Below are positions 34,101 to 43,033 of a stretch of 64,000 bases of DNA, piece after piece. The DNA is from JAAYPI01 sp963668615 (GTDB lineage: Bacteria > Bacteroidota > Bacteroidia > Bacteroidales > Paludibacteraceae). Positions within the stretch are counted from its first letter, which is position 1. Each line of letters opens with the position of its first letter. The translations under genes were made by a program, and so were the position numbers. Under the pieces are notes generated by a model. The model was not told the origin of the DNA. It saw only the letters and a program-made list of their open reading frames with translations, and ran no database searches. The stretch is from the NCBI GenBank assembly GCA_963668615.2, contig CAXXCL010000004.1, forward strand, positions 62,001 to 126,000, read 5' to 3'.

Positions 34101-36194
34101 TTAAAAAGTAACTTGCTGTATATCGCTGTATATAGGCACTCCCGAACTTTGAACCAACTTAACGCAATATTTGTAGCGAGAACCAACTTGAATATCGTTA
34201 TCAACACATGAAGTTTCCCATCCCGAAAGAACTTTCCATAAAGAAAGAGGTGTGGTATCTGTTTGACGATAAACAGCTATTTCAACAATATTTTCCGCAG
34301 ATTTTACTTTCCAAGTTAATTCAACTGCATTGGGTTGTACTTTCTTTTCTGCCGAAAATTTAAGTTTAGAAGATGGTTTAGCCATAGAACGGACAGTTAC
34401 GGTCGGACTATCTTTCGAAAACAATCCTCCTTTATTAACAGCTTTGATTTGATACTTGTACAATACGTCGTATTGGGTATCGGTATCGGTATAACCATTT
34501 TCAGAAAGAGGAAATTCTTTAATGAGTATCATTGAATCCAGATTATCTTTCAAACTTCGATATAAATACGTTTTATCTACATCCGCAGCAGTACTATTTA
34601 TCCATTGCAACACCACTCCCGAAGAAGTCGATGAAAACGAAGAAAAAACAGGTGCTGTGGGTGGCACAAGAGAAGGTTTTTCTATTTCGACAACAGGTGT
34701 TCTTGCGGATTGATTGTAGCGATTATCCAAAGCTGCCACAGCGTAGTAAACTTTTCTGTTCAAATTCTTCACATCAATGGTATCGGTATACTCGTTTTTA
34801 GCAAAAGCAACATCGTTTAAGCTAAATAACTCACCATCTTTGGTATATGACCGGAACACTCGATAGCCCAACAAATCCTTTTCGACATTGGCTTGCCAAG
34901 TAAGCCGAACAACACCTAAGGTATCAATTTTCCCTTGCAAATTAACAGGAGATAATGGTGGAAAAGAGTCTACAGGCTGTACAAAAACAGGAAAAGAAAC
35001 TGTTTCCTCTCCGTTTTTAGCAATGGCTGCTATACTCAAATAGTTTTGGGCTTGAGCATTGGTATAAACCACTTTTCGTGCATCAGAAGCAATATGAGCA
35101 ACAATAGGTACAAAATCCTTATCATCAACATCCGACCTTCTTAACTGGAAACCCTCCAGCAAGGCATTCTGCTTTTCGTCAAACTCAAAATTTACGATTA
35201 CATCACCGTTGCTTTTTATATCGGTAGTGGTTATAGCCGGAACTTCTGTCAGAGGAACGTATCCTTGTCCGGAAAGAACGTTTGAATATGGTCCTTTTTC
35301 TCCAAAAAGAGTCAATCCATACAATCTATAATAGTATGTTTTATAATTCTCAGCCAGAGAATCTTGATAATACATCAACGTATTGCCGGACATATTCATG
35401 ATAGGCAAATTGGAAAGAGGAGAAAAGGAAATACCGTCTGTCGATTTTTCTATCCGATATGCCGTGTAAAAAGATTGAATAGGAGTAATATCCCACGATA
35501 AAAGCACTTTTTTATCGGCAAATTTCGCCATAACAGGCAAAATAGTCGGCAATTCTTCTTTTATGGAGAAACCTGTATATGCAGTTCCTATCGCTACCTC
35601 TTTGGCTAATAATTCATCGGCAGGAAAAACTCGATACAAATATTCTTCATTGAATTTGGCTGTTTCATCGACATATCCCCAAGCAGCCATCACAGCAGAC
35701 CCAAAACTTAACTCTGCGGCATACATGGAAACAAAAAAACGTTGTTCCAATTCTTTATTCAAATCAACCAGACGGAACATGCTATCAGCGGTAGAAGCAC
35801 CTTTATTGCTAAGTGTAAGCTCGAATTTTTCCCCATAAAGAGCCTCCGCAATAATGCCCGCCATATCGTTGGTATCCACAACACTCTCCCATTTTTCTAA
35901 GGGCTGTGCCTTCAGAGGAATTTTAGTTAGCACAACTTTTTCCGGTTCTTGCAACAATTGCCCATTGCGACGTATGGTATAACGTTCCAAAACAAAACCG
36001 CTTCGGTTGGTTTTTTGCCACAAAGAGGCACTGTTAGCCGACCAACGCAACGCGATATGATTGCCTATAGGCGAACCGGTTACTATTAATTTTGCAGTAT
36101 CTTTTAGTTGAATACTGTCTTGTTGTGCCGACACTACACTTATCCCGATTAATAAGGCAAGCAATAAGCTAAATAATTGTTTTTTATTTTTCAT
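34101..36194 (-). CDS. Exported multi-fibronectin-III-like protein
   Basis: A 697-residue product from the ATG at 36194; the longer frame to 36242 lacks a signal peptide at its start. The signal peptide is MKNKKQLFSLLLALLIGISVVSAQ. About five or six Fn3-like modules follow, recognisable by repeats such as KVLLSWDITPIQSFYTAYRIEKSTD, GVVRLTWQANVEKDLLGYRVFRSYT and GVVLQWINSTAADVDKTYLYRS. There is no T9SS sorting domain and no enzyme motif. It lies at the distal end of the toxin locus on the same strand, separated by a degraded ATPase fragment, and may be an accessory surface or periplasmic protein of that system (inference). Confidence 0.75.
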   Translation of the reverse strand: MKNKKQLFSLLLALLIGISVVSAQQDSIQLKDTAKLIVTGSPIGNHIALRWSANSASLWQKTNRSGFVLERYTIRRNGQLLQEPEKVVLTKIPLKAQPLEKWESVVDTNDMAGIIAEALYGEKFELTLSNKGASTADSMFRLVDLNKELEQRFFVSMYAAELSFGSAVMAAWGYVDETAKFNEEYLYRVFPADELLAKEVAIGTAYTGFSIKEELPTILPVMAKFADKKVLLSWDITPIQSFYTAYRIEKSTDGISFSPLSNLPIMNMSGNTLMYYQDSLAENYKTYYYRLYGLTLFGEKGPYSNVLSGQGYVPLTEVPAITTTDIKSNGDVIVNFEFDEKQNALLEGFQLRRSDVDDKDFVPIVAHIASDARKVVYTNAQAQNYLSIAAIAKNGEETVSFPVFVQPVDSFPPLSPVNLQGKIDTLGVVRLTWQANVEKDLLGYRVFRSYTKDGELFSLNDVAFAKNEYTDTIDVKNLNRKVYYAVAALDNRYNQSARTPVVEIEKPSLVPPTAPVFSSFSSTSSGVVLQWINSTAADVDKTYLYRSLKDNLDSMILIKEFPLSENGYTDTDTQYDVLYKYQIKAVNKGGLFSKDSPTVTVRSMAKPSSKLKFSAEKKVQPNAVELTWKVKSAENIVEIAVYRQTDTTPLSLWKVLSGWETSCVDNDIQVGSRYKYCVKLVQSSGVPIYSDIQQVTF

Positions 36195-36239
36195 ATAATT
36201 CACATGTAAAACCTTAGGTAAAAAACTGAAATCGGTTAT

Positions 36240-36492
36240 CACGACATCAAAAAAATTCTGATTGACTCATGCATAATTCCTTGGTAGCTGTTTCTGCTAA
36301 AATCATCTTGAGTAACAACCAATTTTGGATAATTATCTTGTATCCTCAACAAATTACCGAATTCCTCGGCTGTCGCACGAATTCTTTCATGTGGTAATTA
36401 GCCTTTTTGCATACAAAATATACACCTTCCGGATAAGAAACCAAACCTTCTTCTACTCGATTCTGATACAAATAGTTCTCCTTTTGATCCAT
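36240..36492 (-). pseudogene. Degraded AAA/DUF4143 ATPase C-terminus
   Basis: One frame (ATG 36492, MDQKENYLYQNRVEEGLVSY..., YFVCKKANYHMKEFVRQ) stops after about 50 codons. Another frame then reads ATAEEFGNLLRIQDNYPKLV and VTQDDFSRNSYQGIMHESIR to TGA at 36242-36240, the C-terminal signature of Bacteroidota ATP-binding proteins with DUF4143. The ATPase core is absent. The stretch around 36370-36420 resembles the REP-like repeat at 26649. Confidence 0.5.
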
Positions 36493-36499
36493 TATTTCA

Positions 36500-37246
36500 T
36501 TACTCCACATCACCCTTCTTTATCCAGCCTTCTATGGTTTTCTTGCCATAATACCTGATTTGTAACCAATCATCTTTTTCTTGCAATATTTCTACTACGT
36601 CACCCTTGAGAAGATACATTTTAGTGGGTTTGTTGGGGGTAGAATAAATAATGGACTTTGTTGCTTTGATTTCTTTAAATTCCATATTAAAGAAATCTTT
36701 TAGATAATCCTTTTTATCATTTTTCCCTTTTTTATACAACGCCTTTAAATACTCGTTGGGCAAGCTCTCGACTTTGATATAAACAAAAACATTAGAATTT
36801 ATCAATTCAAACCTAGAACCTACTTTAGAGGGTAAATCCTCTGGGTCAATACCTAAACTACATAATGTACCTCCATAATAAAAATAATCATTTTCATTAA
36901 TTTGTTCATCCATAATTTCAATTTTCATGTCTTCAGGAACATCAAAATTTACCATGCGTATATCTTCATTAGAATTCGAATTCATATTAAACTCCTTCCT
37001 ATATATATTTATTAAATCTTGATTGTTTTTATCAACAAATCCAACTTTTGTATAATTAATATAAACATCTGGAAGTTTAAAAAAATCCAATCCTACCATT
37101 GTGTCTTTTACAAATACAATAAAACTAGATTCTCTCAAACCACTAACCCAAGTGCCATTCAAATCTGATAATTTTACTATTTGAGCATTACAAACACTCG
37201 TAGATAAAATCGCAATCGCTAGTAGTTGTTTAAATTTCATAATCAT
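36500..37246 (-). CDS. Candidate immunity protein of the GH19-like cassette (SH3 domain)
   Basis: A 248-residue protein with a signal peptide (MIMKFKQLLAIAILSTSVCNA) and a C-terminal bacterial SH3-like domain (about 200-248: IYSTPNKPTKMYLLKGDVVEILQEKDDWLQIRYYG, then EGWIKKGDVE). The middle is unrecognised. Its ATG overlaps the TGA of the toxin cassette in an ATGA (37243-37246), a coupling typical of toxin-immunity pairs. Periplasmic export fits a peptidoglycan-targeting toxin. An alternative is a simple cell-wall-binding protein. Confidence 0.7.
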   Translation of the reverse strand: MIMKFKQLLAIAILSTSVCNAQIVKLSDLNGTWVSGLRESSFIVFVKDTMVGLDFFKLPDVYINYTKVGFVDKNNQDLINIYRKEFNMNSNSNEDIRMVNFDVPEDMKIEIMDEQINENDYFYYGGTLCSLGIDPEDLPSKVGSRFELINSNVFVYIKVESLPNEYLKALYKKGKNDKKDYLKDFFNMEFKEIKATKSIIYSTPNKPTKMYLLKGDVVEILQEKDDWLQIRYYGKKTIEGWIKKGDVE

Positions 37247-38393
37247 TTAAATTTTAATGCTTTTAATGCTTTGTCTTTTATATTTCCTCTATTTATAATT
37301 TCTTTTAAATCCTTGTCTGTCCCCTTAACTTTTTTTGTTACCCCAGCTGTATCATCCTTATCTGCATACGTATTACATCCTTTTAATCTCCAAAAGTACA
37401 TACTCGCTTTCATAGCTACATCTAAGTCAGTTACTAACTCATCAATATGTCCTCCATCTTTAGTTTGTATATGAAAATATTTTTTATTGTTGGCATTCTC
37501 AGAATCTTCATTCCAGGCTTTGCTTAATTCTTTGTAATTATACTTGCCTGTCAATTGAATAAAACCACGTCCTAAAAATGTTGACCCATCCTTTGATGTA
37601 GGTGGTCCATTTCCCAAATCATATCTACCACCTTTTAAACGTGCAGAGCATGAGTAAACATAATCAAATAAATCAGGCGTACAAATGTATTTGCTCTTGA
37701 TTTCTTCGCTTTTATTTGGTGTTCCTTGTTCACACTTAATTGTTTGTGTACTTGTTGCACATGCATTAAAATCTACACAATCAAATCCAACAAATAAATC
37801 ACAATAGTGGGCATAACCAAAATTGGCTCTGATTGATCCTTCACGGTAACAAGGAATTTCTTTAAGTGATTTTAAATTTCCTGTTTCTGCCCCTATCTGT
37901 CCCAAGAAATGAGCCATTCTTTCAGGTGTATTGATTTCAAACTTATCTGAATATTTGTTTATTAAAGCAGCTACTTCATCACAACGTTTTTGGTCTGTTC
38001 CCCGAAATATTTCCTTTAATTGCTTTCCGGTAATGGGGAAAGAGGCATTTGTTTTCCCGTCCCAATAATCCTTCACATCCGCCTCAGTATGTACTTTAAC
38101 ATTTACAGCATCCAGTTTTTCTTCATTTTTCTTATCTGCCTCCTTTTGTTTATCTGAAGCAACCACTAAACCCAGGTAATTTAACCATCGCAACATGGCT
38201 GTTTCAGGTTCGCCGCCTATTATTTGAATGGTCATAATCGACTCTTGCTTGGCGTTATAAAACGAAATTAAACCATACGTATTTGTATATCCCGCTTTTA
38301 CGTATTGGCAATCTGCCAATTCACTGATACTGCCCAAACGAATCTTGTCGTAATCCAATTCAAAAGAGCCTTTCGGACTATAAACAGCAATTT
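37243..38393 (-). CDS. Silent toxin cassette: carrier-homology segment plus GH19/lysozyme-like toxin
   Basis: The longest start-codon frame begins at a TTG (38358), but the frame is simply open from a stop inside a hairpin at about 38411; there is no ATG, signal peptide or promoter, so it looks like a silent tip module. The first 341 bases (38393-38053) repeat the carrier gene almost exactly and end at VKDYWDGK. After that the sequence changes to a GH19 chitinase/endolysin-like domain: MAHFLGQIGAETGNLKSLKE (catalytic Glu in AETG) and GRGFIQLTGKYNYKEL. That domain would cut peptidoglycan. The immunity gene overlaps its stop. Confidence 0.75.
38053..38393 (-). repeat. Copy A of the 341-bp toxin-swap repeat
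   Basis: It is nearly identical to 39543-39883 (copy B); by eye I count four differences, all synonymous third-position changes. It encodes the segment from IAVYSPKGSFELDYDK to VKDYWDGK. Homologous recombination between A and B would put the GH19-like toxin and its immunity gene onto the carrier and delete the M15-like pair. Confidence 0.9.
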
Positions 38394-38395
38394 TT

Positions 38396-38429
38396 AGTTC
38401 AAGTTACGGCTATCGCCTAAACTTGAACT
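38396..38429. repeat. Hairpin at the toxin-cassette boundary (first of two)
   Basis: AGTTCAAGTT (38396-38405) and AACTTGAACT (38420-38429) are perfect arms; an inner GGC/GCC can also pair in the 14-base loop. It touches the end of the 341-bp repeat. It may be the terminator of the immunity gene at 38479, or a relic of cassette insertion. Confidence 0.6.
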
Positions 38430-38439
38430 ATTCAATCTT

Positions 38440-38475
38440 CCATACTTGCACCATCCAAGGGGGCAACAAGTATGG
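38440..38475. repeat. Hairpin at the toxin-cassette boundary (second of two)
   Basis: CCATACTTG (38440-38448) and CAAGTATGG (38467-38475) are perfect 9-bp arms around an 18-base loop, directly after the stop of the immunity gene at 38479-39006. No strong T tract follows. Confidence 0.55.
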
Positions 38476-38478
38476 CAA

Positions 38479-39006
38479 CTATAAAGTAAGACCATAAAGT
38501 ATACTTACTACAAGTTGATCTTCTTGTATTTCAATCACTTTAATAATTAGTTCACTCTCCATATCTTTATTCACAGCATATACTGTAAAACCGTTTGGTA
38601 ATTCTACTGCTGATTTTTCAACTCCAACTAAAGCGTTATCATATGCTTCATCAATAAAATCTTTTAATAAAAAATCATTCTTATCAAGTTCAGTCTTTAC
38701 TAATTTTAAAATTTCCTTTTTATCATCTCGTTTTTTTATTAAATTCTTTCCACTAATGAAATAGGTAACTTTTAATTCATTATAAGCGGACTCTTCATTT
38801 TCTTTCTGAAAGAAAGAAATATTTGCTAAAACTCCATTTCTATATATGATAAGTAAGTTTTTATTTTGTTCATTAATCAGATGGTACACTTGTTCTTTGT
38901 TATTGGCAAACTTCTGCAATTCTTGTATTTGCAGATTAATACTGTTTTGTCCATAAATAAAAGGAAACAAGGAGAAGAACATCAGAATAAAAATTGTTTT
39001 TTTCAT
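38479..39006 (-). CDS. Candidate immunity protein of the M15-like toxin
   Basis: A 175-residue exported protein (signal peptide MKKTIFILMFFSLFPFIYGQ) with no recognised domain. The mature part is Lys/Glu/Asn-rich. Its ATG lies 8 bases after the stop of the toxin-carrying gene, and it is followed by paired hairpins and then the silent cassette. Position, size and export match a periplasmic immunity protein against a peptidoglycan peptidase. This is inferred from context; nothing in the sequence itself shows binding. Confidence 0.6.
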   Translation of the reverse strand: MKKTIFILMFFSLFPFIYGQNSINLQIQELQKFANNKEQVYHLINEQNKNLLIIYRNGVLANISFFQKENEESAYNELKVTYFISGKNLIKKRDDKKEILKLVKTELDKNDFLLKDFIDEAYDNALVGVEKSAVELPNGFTVYAVNKDMESELIIKVIEIQEDQLVVSILYGLTL

Positions 39007-39014
39007 AATTGTTT

Positions 39015-42000
39015 TTATTTGTTTAATATTATTTCAATATGTAAGGCTGGCTCGTTTGATGACGGAGGAAATACTTGATTTGGATTAACCATTGGTTCTT
39101 TTTTAGCATTTTCTATAATTGGATTAACTTCATTTGAATACTTTCCATTAAATCCATTTGAATTTTCCCCGAAATCTATAGCCCCCTTTTTTTTCCAATC
39201 ACTATGTGCTGAAAGAAAACCAACTTCTTTCATTTTAATTACCATCAATCTTACTACTTCACTTTCATCACTCTTTTTGATCGATTGGTAATAATCTATT
39301 ACTAAATCACCTTTGCAATTATACAACGATTTTGCAGCCTCCAGCCCTTTCTTTTTAACAACTTTTATCATAGCCATCGCCTGATTATCTGAATTTCTTA
39401 CTGTAGATGTTACAATTATTGTTCGGTTAATTTTTGCATTGTTAAATATTCTATATAGCATTTTCTCTATTTCGGAAGTAATCACAGAAATATCAATACC
39501 TTGGGAATATAATATCCTGAGATTATTTGACATGGTCTTTTCTTTCCCGTCCCAATAATCCTTCACATCCGCCTCAGTATGTACTTTAACATTTACAGCA
39601 TCCAGTTTTTCTTCATTTTTCTTATCCGCCTCTTTTTGTTTATCCGAAGCAACCACTAAACCCAGGTAATTTAACCATCGCAACATGGCTGTTTCAGGTT
39701 CGCCGCCTATTATTTGAATGGTCATAATCGACTCTTGCTTGGCGTTATAAAACGAAATCAAACCATACGTATTTGTATATCCCGCTTTTACGTATTGGCA
39801 ATCTGCCAATTCACTGATACTGCCCAAACGAATCTTGTCGTAATCCAATTCAAAAGAGCCTTTCGGACTATAAACAGCAATTTGGTAAGGTATGTTTTCC
39901 AGGGTGTATTTTTCCACATAAACCCCTTTTGACACCAGGGTGTAATGCTCGTTTTCTTTTTTGACTAATTTCTCAAATATTTTCTTACATATCGTTTGTG
40001 CATGCGATTCTTTTCTTACCGACCATTTCTTATAAGCGGTTAAACCTATAGCCGTATTTTTTGTGGTTGAAGCAGCAAAATAGCTGTCATATTTTTGGTA
40101 AACATGGTTAAACAAAGATATATCTTTTTCTATACTTTTTTCTTGTGCATCGGGAGCTAAACCCCAAAACAAGTCGCCTAACCAAGTAATGCCCCCAAGG
40201 ATAGCCAATTGTCCCTCTTCGTCGTTATCAAAGACGCCATTCAAAATAGCAGGGTCATACACTTGACTCCATTGCCATTTGGCTATGTGGGTACCACCCC
40301 GGTAGTCCATCAGGTTCGTAGGATTTTCGCCCTCTTTCCTGTCGGAGCCATACGACGCATCAAAGGTATGGCGTAGCTTAAACTTACCATGTGCCAGCTC
40401 ATGGGCTATGGCTGCCGAGAGTTCATCTTTTGCCATATCGCCCGCATACATATAGGCAAACTGTCTGCCTCGGGGCATAAAACCTACTACATCGCGTTTC
40501 TTTCCTGCGGCATTCTTATCTGCCATAAACACGTAACAAGCCGTCGCATCGTATCGGCTGCCCAAAAAGGTTTTCAGCTCATTGTTCAGACTTACCATTT
40601 CGCTGTTATAGGCACTCAACAAGCCGCTGTTTTTGTCAAACAGGTTCTTTATTTGGTCGGCGTCGTAACTAAAATCCGTAACTTCTTCCACTTCCCAATT
40701 AATGCCTATTTTGTTGTACAGGGCATTGAGTTCTTTGCCAATGGTATTGGTTTGATAACTGCCTCCTGCATTGACCAACACCACTTTGTATGTCTGTGTA
40801 CTGTGGGAGTCGGTACGCAACTGTCCCAACTGGTAATATTTATCGCTGCCGTATGGATATAGAGCATAAACCCTCTGGGTGCTACCCTCCTGGGTGCCGG
40901 TTAAGGTAAGTTCAAATTCCTTTTTCTTGGCGTCATATACAGACGGAATAACCAAGCCTTCCTTGGTTTCAAAAACAATTTTGGTTGCCTCTAAGGTCTT
41001 GTCCGACAAACTGACAGAAGCGTTGACTTTATCTTTTTTTCCTGTTGGAATAAACTTCCAGGGCACATAGTAGGTAGCGGAAAGTTTAGGATAAAGACGA
41101 TCGCCATCCTGACCATTGGCATAACGGATTAAAGAAACATTATCGTAATACGGCAAAAAGGTATCAAAACTGTATGTTCCGCCCTCATCAAAAAAGGTCA
41201 CCATGCCTTTATTCGTATCCAATGTATTGTAATTAAAGGCATTATCGGACAAAGCGGCTCCTTGTTTTCCCAAAGGGGTAAGCACACACTTTTGCGTGGT
41301 ACCGCCCGCAGACGAGGCTCCATCGGCAGGAGCTACCTCGTACGTATTGCCGTCTTTATCTTGTATGATAACAGGAAAAGAAACATCGGATTCATCTCCC
41401 GAAGGTTCTACGCTTCCTATCAAATTTCCCGTGGCATCATAAAAAAGCAAGGTATGACTCTCTGGGTCGTACTGCACCCGGGTTTGTTCCGACACGCTGA
41501 ACGCTAACGTTACATCGGGCTTTATAATACCTGCCTGGGCGGTTGCCGTTCCGCCATAAAAGAGAACATCGGTACTTACAATACCCGAATTGGATGCATC
41601 ATATTTTGTTTCGATAAACCCTGATATCAGCTGATTGTCCGTGTTTACGCCTATGCCCGCAAAATGTACCGCTAAGGGCAAATTACCCACAAAAGGGACA
41701 ACCGCATATCCTTCTCCACTGAAAATGCCATGGTTTCCGCTAACGCTTGTCAAGGTAACGGAAAAATCACCTGCCTTAATCTTATCCCCTTGTGTCAAAG
41801 ATTCTTTGGGTTCTTGGTTGGAGAGTTCTATTGAAGGTTTTTCTCCGCAATGTGCCAAAATAATGCTGTCATTTAAAGGAATGGCAAGGCTATCGGAACT
41901 GCCGTATGTTACTTCCGTTTGTCCTTCACAAAAGCCTCCTACCCGATAAAGGTACGTATGTCCCGGGGTAAGGTCTTTCAAGGTAATGGTGGCGTCTTGT

Positions 42001-43031
42001 GTTTGCTGTTGGTACCAGGTTTGTTGGTCAAAATCACTACGGCGGTAGCTTACTTCGTAGGAGCTGTATTCTCTCGAAGGTGTCCATTCCAATATCAACT
42101 TATCATCCGATGTGGCGGCTTGTACGTTGGTGGGTGCCGTACAGGGTGATTTCATTTGAAACCACGAAATGGTACTGTTGCCATTATTTTCAAAGGGAAT
42201 ATTGCTTGCATTGGCTGAAAAGGGCAAAAAAGCTCGAACGCTCCAGGCATATTTCTTATTGGCTGACAGGGGCGGATTGGCCATTGTATACGCCAAACCG
42301 GTAGCTCCCGTGGTGGTGCTGTAAATGACAGGAGAATAGTTATAGGCCGTTTCCAATGAAGCTGTATTATCCTCTATTTCTTTCAGCGTAAACTCATATT
42401 CTACCGTACCTACTTCCAAAGAATGTTGCGGCGACCACTGAAAAAGTATATTCAAATTATCGCTTGCATATTGCTTTTTCCCAACAGCCGGTTGTACCAA
42501 AAGCGGAGGCTTCTGCAAAGCTAAAAACGTGGAACCGCAACTTTGTGTCGAAAGAACTTTGCCGGTATAATATTCCACCGCCTCAAAACAAAACTGCGTG
42601 CTGCCCAACGGCAATTTCCCTTGCGAAAGGCTTCCGTAACTATTCAAATTTTCTTGCCTGAAATACGGTGCCAGCTCTTGCATGGTCAAACGCAACGGTA
42701 CGCCCGGTTCCAAGGTTATCGCCTCGAAATAGGCTTCGGTCTTGGTTACCAACTCCTGTCCCATCGAACATTTGAGGGTAAGTCGCAATTTAACTTTCAA
42801 ACTCGATTGGTTCAAATCCCGACTCAGTAACGTAACGGATAGCTTGTCCGTCTCGCCTCCGCTATAATCTACCAAATAGATAGGTGCCGGACTTAACACC
42901 ACTGTACTTACCTGTACCGGATAGGTACTGCGTAACTGGGCTTGCAAAAAAATACTCTTTGCAAAAAAGAATACCGTTAAGCAAAGTATAAACCTAAACG
43001 AAATGGTATGTTGTCTGTGTGTCATTCTCAT
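39015..43031 (-). CDS. Polymorphic toxin carrier: Fn3 front, zincin domain, M15-like toxin tip
   Basis: A 1338-residue exported protein. It has a signal peptide (to about residue 32), beta-rich modules including an Fn3 domain (TAPTNVQAATSDDKLILEWTPS), further beta-domains, then a zincin-like domain with AIAHELAHGKFKLRHTF (HELAH at 877-881) and a Met-turn-like NLMDYRGG. A linker segment (about 1050-1163) is duplicated in the silent cassette. The tip (1163-1338) has SAH...GAIDFG and EPALHIEI, matching the M15 D,D-peptidase pattern (candidate zinc ligands H1276, D1286, H1331). The zincin may release the tip by self-cleavage. No C-terminal T9SS domain is present, so the export route past the outer membrane is uncertain. 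It starts 2 bases after the upstream gene. Confidence 0.8.
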   Translation of the reverse strand: MRMTHRQHTISFRFILCLTVFFFAKSIFLQAQLRSTYPVQVSTVVLSPAPIYLVDYSGGETDKLSVTLLSRDLNQSSLKVKLRLTLKCSMGQELVTKTEAYFEAITLEPGVPLRLTMQELAPYFRQENLNSYGSLSQGKLPLGSTQFCFEAVEYYTGKVLSTQSCGSTFLALQKPPLLVQPAVGKKQYASDNLNILFQWSPQHSLEVGTVEYEFTLKEIEDNTASLETAYNYSPVIYSTTTGATGLAYTMANPPLSANKKYAWSVRAFLPFSANASNIPFENNGNSTISWFQMKSPCTAPTNVQAATSDDKLILEWTPSREYSSYEVSYRRSDFDQQTWYQQQTQDATITLKDLTPGHTYLYRVGGFCEGQTEVTYGSSDSLAIPLNDSIILAHCGEKPSIELSNQEPKESLTQGDKIKAGDFSVTLTSVSGNHGIFSGEGYAVVPFVGNLPLAVHFAGIGVNTDNQLISGFIETKYDASNSGIVSTDVLFYGGTATAQAGIIKPDVTLAFSVSEQTRVQYDPESHTLLFYDATGNLIGSVEPSGDESDVSFPVIIQDKDGNTYEVAPADGASSAGGTTQKCVLTPLGKQGAALSDNAFNYNTLDTNKGMVTFFDEGGTYSFDTFLPYYDNVSLIRYANGQDGDRLYPKLSATYYVPWKFIPTGKKDKVNASVSLSDKTLEATKIVFETKEGLVIPSVYDAKKKEFELTLTGTQEGSTQRVYALYPYGSDKYYQLGQLRTDSHSTQTYKVVLVNAGGSYQTNTIGKELNALYNKIGINWEVEEVTDFSYDADQIKNLFDKNSGLLSAYNSEMVSLNNELKTFLGSRYDATACYVFMADKNAAGKKRDVVGFMPRGRQFAYMYAGDMAKDELSAAIAHELAHGKFKLRHTFDASYGSDRKEGENPTNLMDYRGGTHIAKWQWSQVYDPAILNGVFDNDEEGQLAILGGITWLGDLFWGLAPDAQEKSIEKDISLFNHVYQKYDSYFAASTTKNTAIGLTAYKKWSVRKESHAQTICKKIFEKLVKKENEHYTLVSKGVYVEKYTLENIPYQIAVYSPKGSFELDYDKIRLGSISELADCQYVKAGYTNTYGLISFYNAKQESIMTIQIIGGEPETAMLRWLNYLGLVVASDKQKEADKKNEEKLDAVNVKVHTEADVKDYWDGKEKTMSNNLRILYSQGIDISVITSEIEKMLYRIFNNAKINRTIIVTSTVRNSDNQAMAMIKVVKKKGLEAAKSLYNCKGDLVIDYYQSIKKSDESEVVRLMVIKMKEVGFLSAHSDWKKKGAIDFGENSNGFNGKYSNEVNPIIENAKKEPMVNPNQVFPPSSNEPALHIEIILNK
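39543..39883 (-). repeat. Copy B of the 341-bp toxin-swap repeat
   Basis: This is the in-place copy inside the carrier, immediately before the M15-like toxin domain. It matches 38053-38393 with four synonymous differences by eye. The junction after VKDYWDGK is exactly where the two toxin tips diverge. Confidence 0.9.
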
Positions 43032-43033
43032 CT

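Noticed and set aside
34101..36194. T9SS sorting domain on the Fn3 protein
   Set aside because: The C-terminus (CVKLVQSSGVPIYSDIQQVTF) lacks the PNP and terminal strand pattern seen in the true T9SS cargo here.
36195..36242. Longer GTG start for the Fn3 protein
   Set aside because: It puts 16 residues before a perfect signal peptide and overlaps the ATPase remnant.
40389..40862. 157-codon plus-strand frame inside the carrier gene
   Set aside because: It is antisense to a well-supported long gene and has no recognisable domain or ribosome site.
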